In this document: in pieces, positions 1 through 7,530 of the stretch
Layout: the number at the start of each line of letters is the position of its first letter
Position numbering within the stretch: position 1 is the stretch's first letter
Assembly: GCA_015067305.1 (NCBI GenBank)
Contig: SVMT01000009.1
Span: 24,351-88,350, forward strand
Source of the DNA: Oscillospiraceae bacterium
GTDB taxonomy: Bacteria; Bacillota; Clostridia; Oscillospirales; UBA644
Length of the DNA: 64,000 bases
Direction of reading: 5' to 3'
Position numbers and translations under genes: made by a program
Notes under the pieces: generated by a model
What the model saw: the letters and a program-made list of their open reading frames with translations, nothing else
Database searches by the model: none
Told to the model about the DNA's origin: nothing

Positions 1-393
1 TTCTTCCTCAAAGCACCCGATGGCAAATACATCGGAACATGTACTGCATGGGAAGTTCCCGAACTCAAAAGAGCACAGCTCCATTGGCTCGGCGTAAATC
101 CCGAATACCAGAAATACGGTCTCGGAAGAGCTATTGTTGAAAAATGTCTCCACACATTCAAAAAAGAACTTCCCGGTCTCCCCGCATATCTTGCAACACA
201 GACCTCTTCTCACAGGGCTATGTGCCTCTATATCAAAGAAGGCTTCTACCCCGTCTACTGGCATGAGGAATCCAAGAAAATGTACGAAGACTCCGTTAAA
301 GCCCTCAAAGGCGTTATGAGAGAACCCGAATACACACTCTTTGCAACAACAGTTCAGGATGACTCCGCAAAAGAGAAAGATCTTAAAAAATAA
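1..393 (+). CDS. GNAT acetyltransferase, 5' truncated by window edge
   Basis: Frame 1 is open from the first base to TAA at 391-393 (130 residues). It contains the acetyl-CoA-binding part of a GNAT fold: a segment reading WLGVNPEYQKYGLGRAIVEK is the motif A loop (Q-x-x-G-x-G-x-A), followed by the motif B region with SHRAMCLYIKEGFYP. The substrate cannot be inferred. The next gene is a close paralogue starting 17 bases downstream, so the pair looks like a tandem duplication. The N-terminal half lies outside the window. The family call is firm; the substrate is unknown. Confidence 0.85.
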   Translation, partial: FFLKAPDGKYIGTCTAWEVPELKRAQLHWLGVNPEYQKYGLGRAIVEKCLHTFKKELPGLPAYLATQTSSHRAMCLYIKEGFYPVYWHEESKKMYEDSVKALKGVMREPEYTLFATTVQDDSAKEKDLKK

Positions 394-410
394 GAAGGGG
401 TATTAAAAAT

Positions 411-1082
411 ATGATAGACAAAACAATACCTATGATCGGTCTCATGTTCAGAAGTGACATGACTGATGCTTATGAATATCCCGATCCCGTTCTCCCTGAA
501 GGTTTCCATTTTGAAAATTATAACGGTTCAGAAGAACAGAAGATCCAATGGGCTCAGATCTTTGACTCCGTAGGTCTCGGTGCAGGAAGCGTTGAAAAAG
601 CTGTAGAACGCTTTAACAGAGAGTTCTGCGAGCAGGAAGACCTTGCAAAAGAGAGAGTTATATTCATCGTTACAGACGACGGAAAATACGTAGGTACATG
701 TACCGCATGGCAGCATCTTCACATCAGAGAAGGCCGAGGAACGCTCCATTGGCTGGGTGTGCGTCCCGAATACCAGAAATACGGTCTCGGAAGAGCTCTC
801 GTTGAAAAATGTCTCTACATTTTCAAAACACAGCTCCCCGGACTTCCCGTATATCTCGCAACACAGTCCACATCCCATAAGGCTATCTGTCTCTATATAA
901 AGAAAGGCTTCTACCCCATTTATTGGACAGAAGAAACTAAAGCAAACTACGAAAAATCCGTAGAAATTCTTAACGGCGTTATGCGTGAAGCTGAATACAA
1001 AATTTTTGCATCCTATGCAAGAGACGAATCCAATCTTGACAAAGAATGGGAAGAAAAACAGAAAGCTCAGAATATCAAATAA
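411..1082 (+). CDS. GNAT acetyltransferase
   Basis: Complete 223-aa GNAT protein. The acetyl-CoA motif (WLGVRPEYQKYGLGRALVEK) is at about residues 113-132, and the later SHKAICLYIKKGFYP segment matches the C-terminal GNAT strand and helix. The start is set by a purine-rich AGAAGGGG about 9 bases upstream. It is a near copy of the truncated gene just upstream, nearly identical through the cofactor loop, and probably co-transcribed with it. A less similar GNAT occurs at 56538-57098. Substrate unknown; it could be a small amine or an aminoacyl compound. Confidence 0.88.
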   Translation: MIDKTIPMIGLMFRSDMTDAYEYPDPVLPEGFHFENYNGSEEQKIQWAQIFDSVGLGAGSVEKAVERFNREFCEQEDLAKERVIFIVTDDGKYVGTCTAWQHLHIREGRGTLHWLGVRPEYQKYGLGRALVEKCLYIFKTQLPGLPVYLATQSTSHKAICLYIKKGFYPIYWTEETKANYEKSVEILNGVMREAEYKIFASYARDESNLDKEWEEKQKAQNIK

Positions 1083-1090
1083 TACAAACT

Positions 1091-1123
1091 AAGGGTTGAC
1101 TCAAATTTAAAAAGTCAACCCTT
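1091..1123. terminator. perfect 11-bp hairpin between GNAT and next gene
   Basis: AAGGGTTGACT pairs with AGTCAACCCTT around an 11-base A/T loop just after the GNAT stop. No strong T run follows on the plus strand, because the next gene's AAGGAG ribosome site begins only 6 bases later. It may be a weak terminator or attenuator. Confidence 0.5.
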
Positions 1124-1142
1124 TACTTGAAGGAGCAAAGAT

Positions 1143-2768
1143 ATGAAAGAACGATATATTGAACTGATGGAAACAGCATTGAAAGCTTATTCCATTGAAA
1201 AAATATACAGTCTTGTGCAGGAAATAAAGGAAAACGGTATAACAGAACACGGTTTTCCCAGACTTACAGCCAATATCGGGATATTGATAGCACACGGACG
1301 ACGTTTTGATCTTTCAGATATTTTTATAGAAATGATGGATATTTGCTGCGAGGAGATACCGAACTGCAAAAATCATATTGCAAATGACTTTTCAGTAAAA
1401 GAACTTGTTTTTGCGATAATTGAGATCGAAAAGACTGATCATGTAAAAGCAGAAAAGGTCCATTTATGGAAAGATCAATTATCGAAACTTGACCCATGGA
1501 AAGACTACGACTGTATAGCCCCTGCGGAAAATGTCCGTGTCGGAAACTGGGCGGCCTACAACGCAGCAAGCGAATACATGAGGAATATCCTGTGCGAATG
1601 TAACAGCGAGGACTTTTTGAACAGACAGATTCCATCACAATTACTGTCCTTCGACGAGAACGGAATGTACAGAGATCCTGACGAACCGATGCTTTACGAC
1701 CTCGCAACAAGAAGTCAATTTGCCGTTCTTCTGCATTTCGGTTACAAAGGTAAATTCCGTAATGAGATAGATCTATTCTTAAAAAAAGCTGGTCCACTTA
1801 CATTAAAAATGCAATCGCCAGCAGGTGAGATACCGTTTGGTGGAAGAAGTAACCAATTTCTGTTCAACGAGGCTTATTTAGCAGCCATTTGCGAATTTGA
1901 AGCCTCAAGATATTTGAAAGAAGGAAACATTCAGATAGCAGGTCAGTTTAAAGATGCTGCGGCTTTGGCTTCGGACTCTATATTTAATTGGATAGATCTT
2001 ACCGAAGGAAAAAAACACGTAAAAAATAAATTTCCGACGGATTCTGATTTCGGTTGCGAAGACTACGGATATTTCGATAAATATATGATATCATTGGCTT
2101 CTTTTATTTATCTTGCATGGCTGTTTGCAGATGATTTCATTGAACCAAAATCTTGCCCCGCAAAACTCGGTGGCTACACAGCTCAAACAAGTTCGTATTT
2201 CCATAAATTCTTTGCAAATCATAAAGGCTATTTTTTGGAATGGGACACCAATGCAGATACGAACTATGACGCAACAGGGTTAGGGCGAATCCATTACGCA
2301 GATGCCCCGTCAGCGCTTATACTTTCAGTACCTTTTGCCAAAGAACCTCACTACAGTATTGGTAAAAACAATGCTGACAACATGGCATTCGGATTAAACA
2401 ATGACCCGATAAAAAGCATTACTGCTTTGGAAGAGACTACGGAATATTTAAAAATTCTTATAGAACACGATAAATCCACTGAAATATTTGAATTATCCGA
2501 TAAAGGAATCAGGATTTCCATATCAGGAAACGAACAGATCCTGTACAACATACCGATATTCCAATTTGACGGAACAGAAGAAACCAAAACAGAAAATTCA
2601 GAAAACGAAATATCTGTAGTTTACAGAAATTGGAAATATGACCTGAAAACAGATGGAAATATCATTAACACAAATATCCAATACAGAAACCGAAACGGAT
2701 ATTATAACCTCTTCCAAATCAAAAAAAGTGAATCTCTAACCGTAAACTTATCAGTCAGCAAATTATAA
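1143..2768 (+). CDS. unrecognised 541-aa protein, possible (alpha/alpha)6-barrel carbohydrate enzyme
   Basis: ATG preceded by AAGGAG with 7-base spacing. No signal peptide or membrane segment is visible, so it is probably cytoplasmic. The protein is helix-rich in the first two thirds, with aromatic/acidic patches (GEIPFGGRSNQFLFNEA near residue 240 and GCEDYGYFDKYM near 305), then a beta-rich C-terminal part. This layout resembles (alpha/alpha)6 toroid glycosidases and polysaccharide lyases such as heparinase II/III or GH105-like families. That resemblance is an inference from layout, not a match I can name. Nearby glycosidase-like lipoproteins and sugar kinases make a role in oligosaccharide breakdown plausible. 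A catalytic pair cannot be assigned by eye. Confidence 0.55.
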   Translation: MKERYIELMETALKAYSIEKIYSLVQEIKENGITEHGFPRLTANIGILIAHGRRFDLSDIFIEMMDICCEEIPNCKNHIANDFSVKELVFAIIEIEKTDHVKAEKVHLWKDQLSKLDPWKDYDCIAPAENVRVGNWAAYNAASEYMRNILCECNSEDFLNRQIPSQLLSFDENGMYRDPDEPMLYDLATRSQFAVLLHFGYKGKFRNEIDLFLKKAGPLTLKMQSPAGEIPFGGRSNQFLFNEAYLAAICEFEASRYLKEGNIQIAGQFKDAAALASDSIFNWIDLTEGKKHVKNKFPTDSDFGCEDYGYFDKYMISLASFIYLAWLFADDFIEPKSCPAKLGGYTAQTSSYFHKFFANHKGYFLEWDTNADTNYDATGLGRIHYADAPSALILSVPFAKEPHYSIGKNNADNMAFGLNNDPIKSITALEETTEYLKILIEHDKSTEIFELSDKGIRISISGNEQILYNIPIFQFDGTEETKTENSENEISVVYRNWKYDLKTDGNIINTNIQYRNRNGYYNLFQIKKSESLTVNLSVSKL

Positions 2769-2781
2769 ATTCAACAAATAA

Positions 2782-3003
2782 GGGGATGGCTCAGTTAGAT
2801 GCGGCAGGCGTGAGTTGGTTCTCGTCGGCGTACATGGGTACGGTAGAGAACCAACTCACGACTAAAAAGTCCCCTATAATCGAAGAAATCTACCGAAAAA
2901 TTTTCGGTAGATTTCGACATTTTAAAAATATAGACAGTTTTTTAATTGAAATTTGTCTTAAATTTCAATGTGTGCTTTTTTCTGTGCTAAATGAGCCAGC
3001 CCC
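2782..3003. repeat. MITE-like element with terminal inverted repeats
   Basis: The element is bounded by imperfect inverted repeats: 2782-2798 (GGGGATGGCTCAGTTAG) and the reverse complement of 2987-3003, matching at 15 of 17 positions. Inside are a perfect 15-bp hairpin (2809-2823 with 2846-2860, 22-base loop) and a second perfect 15-bp hairpin (2885-2899 with 2901-2915). There is no coding capacity. The right-hand 130 bases recur in opposite orientation at about 17706-17836. The second hairpin may also end transcription of the converging lipoprotein gene or of the upstream gene. No obvious target-site duplication was found. Confidence 0.7.
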
Positions 3004-3035
3004 GCACACTTTCAAAAAGTAAAATCAGGAATATC

Positions 3036-4601
3036 TTATTCTATCGTTACAAAAGCGTATTCTGCATTATCAAGATTGAACGAATACACCCCGTTTACAG
3101 GTTCGAGAACTTTCGGATAGCCCATTATATAAGCAGTCACGACAGCGTCCGGATCTTCAACCTCAAAAGATATTTTGGCAATATTCGGGTACAGATTGTC
3201 ACACATTTTATCAGATACGTTTGTAAACATCATAGCAGCACCTTTACTGCCAACATTCTTTTCAAAATAACCGGCAATAACAAAGGACAAACCATCAACC
3301 TTGAGATTTTTAAACTTGATATTGGAATCAAATTCATTATCAAAATATCTAACCATGTCTCCTCTGTCACGGTCAACTCTTCCGAGTGTACATGTATCAA
3401 GATGTTTATATCTGATATATACAGGAGAAATTCTCTTAATATCTTCATTTACAGAAGCTACTTTTTCATACTGCTCAGTTCTGTTTCCATTACCGTCATA
3501 AATATTATAGGACCACCATCCCGGCTGCCAACAAGCCCAGTTAATAGATCTTACACCGTAAGACAAAGCGATAAACGCCTGAGTCTGAAGCTGCTGAAGA
3601 GAAAGAGGTACAGCAGGTTGCGTCTGATCGTTTCTTGAGTTAGCCTGAATAACTATCCAAAAATCCTTATCGTTTTCATCGCAAGCGGCAGAGACAGTCT
3701 TCTGCATGAAAAGAGCTCCAATCAATTCATTTTCAGCCGCTGCTCCGTTTTGGTAAAAATAATGATCATAGCAAACATAGTCTGTGTCAATATCTTTTAT
3801 ATAATTTGATATATATTCCCTGTAATCAGCACTATATCCGTCAGCAAGCATAATCTGATTAACTGTACCAAGCCTTGCCCTTCCGTGACCCGGATGGAGA
3901 TTAACATAAGCAAAATAACCGGGAAGAACATCGTAAATCGTATCTACCTGCTGCCCGATAAACGGGAAATCCAAAGCACTGGGTTCATCGATAATATCTA
4001 TACCCCAAATTGCTTCATGATCGACTACTGTTTTTAACGCATCTGCATAATAGTCCATTCCGAATGTGGGTTCAGGCTGAGGGTCTTCAGGCAAACGGTC
4101 ATCACCTCTCCACTGAGGAAGACCTGAAAGAAATACACCTATATCATATTTTGCAAACAAATCAAACTGTTCCTTATTATAATTATATCCAACAGCCGTT
4201 ATGTAATCAAAACCCGCATCTGCATACTCTTTTATATGAGCCTCGTCGGTAAAATAAAAACAATACGTACCGAGGAGTATCTGATTTCGGTTCATCCTTT
4301 CGCCCCTGCGTGGGGATGTATTATACATGGCTGCGAGCTCGTCCAAAAAAGCTTCAAGCTTATCGTAATTTGTAACTAAAGCTTTCTCTTTTCCCGTCAA
4401 AGCATTGTATGTATTGTACGCCTCATCTATTGCGGCTTCATTTTCAAAGGAAGCTTCGTCAATAGCGTCTATCATGGCAATAACATCAGAATAATCTTCC
4501 GATTTAAAATTGAGAAGCTCCGGAGATTCTGTTTTTCCACATGAAGCAAGCACCGAAATTACCATTGATAATACAAATAAAGTACAAAGAATCTTTTTCA
4601 T
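3036..4601 (-). CDS. lipoprotein with TIM-barrel glycosidase-like domain
   Basis: 521-aa protein starting with a lipoprotein signal peptide (hydrophobic stretch to about residue 19, then lipobox LASC with Cys20), so it is exported and membrane anchored. The segment to about residue 100 is helical. Next comes a TIM-barrel-like region with GTYCFYFTDEAHIKEYADAG, then GIDIIDEPSA, where the DEP acidic residue sits where a glycoside hydrolase acid/base would, and FWIVIQANSR, followed by WACWQPGWWSYN. The C-terminal part is beta-rich. This matches the layout of GH42/GH5-like or GHL-type proteins; the exact family is not certain. Ribosome site AAAGGA precedes ATG. An AraC regulator is divergently transcribed next door and probably controls it. 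Confidence 0.65.
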   Translation of the reverse strand: MKKILCTLFVLSMVISVLASCGKTESPELLNFKSEDYSDVIAMIDAIDEASFENEAAIDEAYNTYNALTGKEKALVTNYDKLEAFLDELAAMYNTSPRRGERMNRNQILLGTYCFYFTDEAHIKEYADAGFDYITAVGYNYNKEQFDLFAKYDIGVFLSGLPQWRGDDRLPEDPQPEPTFGMDYYADALKTVVDHEAIWGIDIIDEPSALDFPFIGQQVDTIYDVLPGYFAYVNLHPGHGRARLGTVNQIMLADGYSADYREYISNYIKDIDTDYVCYDHYFYQNGAAAENELIGALFMQKTVSAACDENDKDFWIVIQANSRNDQTQPAVPLSLQQLQTQAFIALSYGVRSINWACWQPGWWSYNIYDGNGNRTEQYEKVASVNEDIKRISPVYIRYKHLDTCTLGRVDRDRGDMVRYFDNEFDSNIKFKNLKVDGLSFVIAGYFEKNVGSKGAAMMFTNVSDKMCDNLYPNIAKISFEVEDPDAVVTAYIMGYPKVLEPVNGVYSFNLDNAEYAFVTIE

Positions 4602-4638
4602 TTTTTTATTCCTTTCACCTCTGCAATAACAATATTTT

Positions 4639-4667
4639 ATAATATATCATCGGAACTGAACTTTCAA
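4639..4667 (-). promoter_or_regulatory. sigma-A-type promoter for lipoprotein gene
   Basis: On the minus strand TTGAAA, 17-bp spacer, TATTAT. It lies 38 bases before the lipoprotein start and is back to back with the AraC promoter, so one operator could serve both. Confidence 0.6.
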
Positions 4668-4683
4668 ATTTACAGCTACGGTA

Positions 4684-4712
4684 TTGACTTTTTGAAAAAT
4701 ATAGTATATAAT
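4684..4712 (+). promoter_or_regulatory. sigma-A-type promoter for AraC-family regulator
   Basis: TTGACT, 17-bp spacer, TATAAT. It gives a leader of roughly 95 bases before the regulator's ATG. Confidence 0.7.
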
Positions 4713-4815
4713 ATCAATATATGCAGTTTATTTTACAATTTTAGTATACTAAAATTACAGTTAAATGTAAATATAATATCTTGCACAATACAGGAAAAAG
4801 ATGTGATATATTGCT

Positions 4816-5649
4816 ATGGAAAAACTTGTAGGACCGTTTTACGAATTCAGAAGTTCAGATTTTTATTACTATTCCGAAAGAACAGACTCCGGTGACATGG
4901 GAGATCAGCACTGCCATAATTTTTACGAACTTTATTACCTCGAAAAAGGCCAGCGTGAATATTTGGTTGAAAGGGACATATACTCAATAATCCCCGGAGA
5001 ATTTGTTTTAATAAAGCCACATACTGTCCATAGAACTTTAGGAGGTTCTTTCACAAGAAAGCTTATCCATTTTGGATATGACCACTTAAAACCTTACCTT
5101 TCAAATTCCGTTTTAACTGAACTTATTTCAATATTCGACTCACCCATCATAATCCCTGACCCAAGCAGCGCTGAGATCATACAAAACTATTGGAAAATAA
5201 TAGAATATAGCCACGAAAAGCAAGACAAAGAAAGTTTTGCATTAAGTCTGACCGCACTTCTAAGTTTTCTTAATAGCTATAAAAACAGACCCATTCCAAT
5301 TCAAAACACTTCAATAATAGACAAAATCACAAATCATATAGAAAGAAATGCTCTAAAAATAAATACTCTTGAAGAAATCTCTTCCGAATTTCATATCAGC
5401 AAATATTATCTCTGTCATTTGTTCCAAAACGAAAAGAATATGAGTGTTTACGATTTCCTGACAGCAATTAAAATAGCACACGCCTCCTATGAGTTAGCAA
5501 CTACCGACAAAAAAATAAAAGAGATCGCCTTTGAATGTGGATTCCAATCTGAATATTATTTCAGTAAAAGATTCAAGCAGATAGTAAAGGTTTCACCCAA
5601 AAGATACAAAGACATGATCAGAAACAAAGAAGATCTTAAAATCGAATAG
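4816..5649 (+). CDS. AraC-family transcriptional regulator with cupin sensor
   Basis: 277 aa. The N-terminal half is a cupin-like sensing domain (GDMGDQHCHNFYELYYLEKG near residues 25-45, then LIKPHTVHRT). The C-terminal ~100 residues form the double helix-turn-helix of AraC/XylS proteins (ISSEFHISKYYLCHLFQNE, then IAFECGFQSEYYFSKRFKQ and the P-K-R-Y ending). Such proteins usually respond to sugars. It is divergent from the glycosidase-like lipoprotein and convergent with a sugar isomerase/kinase operon, so it is probably the local carbohydrate regulator. The ribosome site is weak: an AGGAAAAAG lies some 20 bases upstream. Confidence 0.88.
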   Translation: MEKLVGPFYEFRSSDFYYYSERTDSGDMGDQHCHNFYELYYLEKGQREYLVERDIYSIIPGEFVLIKPHTVHRTLGGSFTRKLIHFGYDHLKPYLSNSVLTELISIFDSPIIIPDPSSAEIIQNYWKIIEYSHEKQDKESFALSLTALLSFLNSYKNRPIPIQNTSIIDKITNHIERNALKINTLEEISSEFHISKYYLCHLFQNEKNMSVYDFLTAIKIAHASYELATTDKKIKEIAFECGFQSEYYFSKRFKQIVKVSPKRYKDMIRNKEDLKIE

Positions 5650-5652
5650 CAA

Positions 5653-5685
5653 AAAAATACTTCCCCATAATGAGGAAGTATTTTT
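5653..5685 (+). terminator. Rho-independent terminator after AraC gene
   Basis: 12-bp stem AAAAATACTTCC/GGAAGTATTTTT with a 9-base loop, followed by GTATTTAT. It lies between convergent genes and may act on both strands. Confidence 0.85.
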
Positions 5686-5697
5686 GTATTTATCAAA

Positions 5698-6345
5698 TTA
5701 CTCGTTAAAAAATTTCGCTTCAAGCATTGCGCAGAGAACATGGTAAACGGGAAGTGTAAATTCCTGAATTCTGTATGTTTTTGTGGAAGGCATTTTTATT
5801 GTAACATCGCAAAGTGCGGAAAGTTTGCTGTCCTTTTCGCCTGTAATGGCAACGGTTTTAACACCCTTGAGTTTTGCAATGCGAACTGCCTGAATCACAT
5901 TCTTGGAATTACCAGAAGTGGAAAGCGCGATGAGAACGTCACCTGCCAGACCGTAACCGTAAACCTGCTGTGCGAAGCCGTTTTCGGGGGCAACGTCGTT
6001 TGCGAAAGCTGTTGTAAGGGAAAGTCCGCCTGTAAGAGCGATCGCAGGCATGGAACCCTGAAGTTTTTCACCGAGATCTTTACCTTCTGCGCCGAAAAGC
6101 TCTTCAAGAGTATCAATTTCAGCCTTGGGAAGAGGTCTCTGAAGAACGAAACCTTTCATGAGTTCACCAACGATGTGTTCTGCGTCAGCAGCACTGCCGC
6201 CGTTACCGCAAGTCATAAGCTTGCAGCCCTTTTCATATGCTTCAGCGCAAAGTTCATAAGCTTTCATTACTTCTGTGCCGCAAAAAGCTTCAAGTTCTGG
6301 GTTTTCAGTCTTAAACTGTTCGTATGTTTCTTTTACATTAAGCAT
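5698..6345 (-). CDS. SIS-domain sugar-phosphate isomerase, GmhA-like
   Basis: 215 aa, the usual length for phosphoheptose isomerases. The SIS fold is marked by MTCGNGGSAADAEHIVGEL near residues 44-62, and the phosphate-binding loop ALSTSGNSKNVIQA near 137-150. GmhA converts sedoheptulose 7-phosphate to D-glycero-manno-heptose 7-phosphate, but many Firmicute homologues act on other phosphosugars, so the substrate is open. It follows the ROK kinase by 13 bases in one operon, suggesting that a kinase product is isomerised next. Confidence 0.8.
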   Translation of the reverse strand: MLNVKETYEQFKTENPELEAFCGTEVMKAYELCAEAYEKGCKLMTCGNGGSAADAEHIVGELMKGFVLQRPLPKAEIDTLEELFGAEGKDLGEKLQGSMPAIALTGGLSLTTAFANDVAPENGFAQQVYGYGLAGDVLIALSTSGNSKNVIQAVRIAKLKGVKTVAITGEKDSKLSALCDVTIKMPSTKTYRIQEFTLPVYHVLCAMLEAKFFNE

Positions 6346-6358
6346 TGTTCTATCCTCC

Positions 6359-7330
6359 TTAACCTACAAGTGCGATAGCAAGAGATGCTATATCGCCGAT
6401 ACTGTCACCGAGTTCTGCGGGAACAACTTCAACACTGTTGAAGTTAACGGGAAGACACTCTTTTTCCATTTCAGCAAGCATATGACTTCTGAGAAGCTCT
6501 GTACTGCGGGCATAAATACTACCGATTACGACCTTGTCGGGATTAAGAAGGTCAACGAGAACAGAAACTGCTCTGCCGAGGTACTTGCCGCTTTCTGCGT
6601 AAATAGCTTTTGCGAGCTCGTCACCGTCTTCTGCCGCATCACCGACAATTTTAGCTGTAAGATGTGAAACGCTGTCAACATCGGGGCAGAAAGAAACCTT
6701 TTTGCCTTTCTGAAGCTCTTCAAGAACTCTTGTCTGTGCAAGAGACACAATGCCGCCGCCACTGCAATAGCCTTCGCAGGAACCTGCTTTGCCGTAACCT
6801 ACGGGACCGTATTCGGAAAGGCGAACATGACCTATCTCGCCTGACATACAGTTTACACCGTTGTAAAGTCTACCGTCAAGAATAAGGCCTGCGCCAAAAC
6901 CTGTACCGAATGTAAGGAAGATCATATTGTTGGAGCCTCTGCCTGCGCCATATTTCCATTCAGCAAGAGCGCAAGCGTTAGCGTCGTTCTGAAGCTTTGC
7001 TTTTACTCCGAGACGGTCATTGACAATATCAACGATCTCGATGTTATCCCAACCGGGAAGATTGGGAGGAGACTGGATGATACCTTTTACAGGATCAAGA
7101 GGACTGCCGCAGGAAATACCGATACCCTCGATATCAGCGGTAGTTTTACCGTGTTTTTTAAGAAGCTCAATAGTCTTGTCGCAAAGAGTGTTTACGATCT
7201 CAAGAGGTGAGCTGATAGAACTTGTCGCAAATTTAATTTTGTCAATGATCTCGATCTGTTCGTCGTAACTGCCGTAAACAACAGCACATTTTGTTCCGCC
7301 GATGTCGAAACCGATAGCATATTTTTTCAT
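6359..7330 (-). CDS. ROK-family sugar kinase
   Basis: 323 aa. N-terminal phosphate loop GFDIGGTKCAVVYG, then QNDANACALAEWKYGAG with the catalytic Asp, then FGTGFGAGLILDG. The conserved His after GEIGH is present, but the usual ROK zinc motif CxCGxxGCxE is reduced to GYGKAGSCEGYC, missing the first two cysteines. Members phosphorylate glucose, N-acetyl sugars, mannose or fructose. ATG with GGAG upstream. First gene of a two-gene operon with the SIS isomerase and its own promoter. The exact sugar is unknown. Confidence 0.88.
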   Translation of the reverse strand: MKKYAIGFDIGGTKCAVVYGSYDEQIEIIDKIKFATSSISSPLEIVNTLCDKTIELLKKHGKTTADIEGIGISCGSPLDPVKGIIQSPPNLPGWDNIEIVDIVNDRLGVKAKLQNDANACALAEWKYGAGRGSNNMIFLTFGTGFGAGLILDGRLYNGVNCMSGEIGHVRLSEYGPVGYGKAGSCEGYCSGGGIVSLAQTRVLEELQKGKKVSFCPDVDSVSHLTAKIVGDAAEDGDELAKAIYAESGKYLGRAVSVLVDLLNPDKVVIGSIYARSTELLRSHMLAEMEKECLPVNFNSVEVVPAELGDSIGDIASLAIALVG

Positions 7331-7372
7331 ACGTTTATAATCTCCTTAATTAAAGTAAATTCTTTCCTTTAT

Positions 7373-7401
7373 ATTATAACAAAAAAATATACAGAAATCA
7401 A
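7373..7401 (-). promoter_or_regulatory. promoter of ROK kinase-isomerase operon
   Basis: Minus strand TTGATT, 17-bp spacer, TATAAT, 42 bases before the ROK start. Confidence 0.7.
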
Positions 7402-7456
7402 GGGTATTTGTGATTATTTAATAGTTTTTTTAAAGAGAGCGTTTAGTTATTTTTAT

Positions 7457-7512
7457 AAGGGGCGCTTTTCTTTTCGCAAAACAAGAAAAGCACCCCTTGA
7501 CCCTTAAAAAAC
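7457..7512. repeat. hairpin plus CCTTAAAAAAC tail, repeat-family member
   Basis: 16-bp near-perfect stem (7457-7472 with 7483-7498) followed by TTGACCCTTAAAAAAC. The tail matches the segment TTTGACCTTAAAAACC of the composite repeat at 15639-15769. It sits after the converging lipoprotein gene and could end its transcript, although the tail is A-rich rather than T-rich on the sense strand. Confidence 0.55.
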
Positions 7513-7530
7513 AAATTGAGGTAATAACAT

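Noticed and set aside
2991..3638. 215-codon plus-strand frame opposite the lipoprotein gene
   Set aside because: Antisense shadow of 3036-4601, with no ribosome site and no domain; the minus-strand frame has a signal peptide and family-like motifs.
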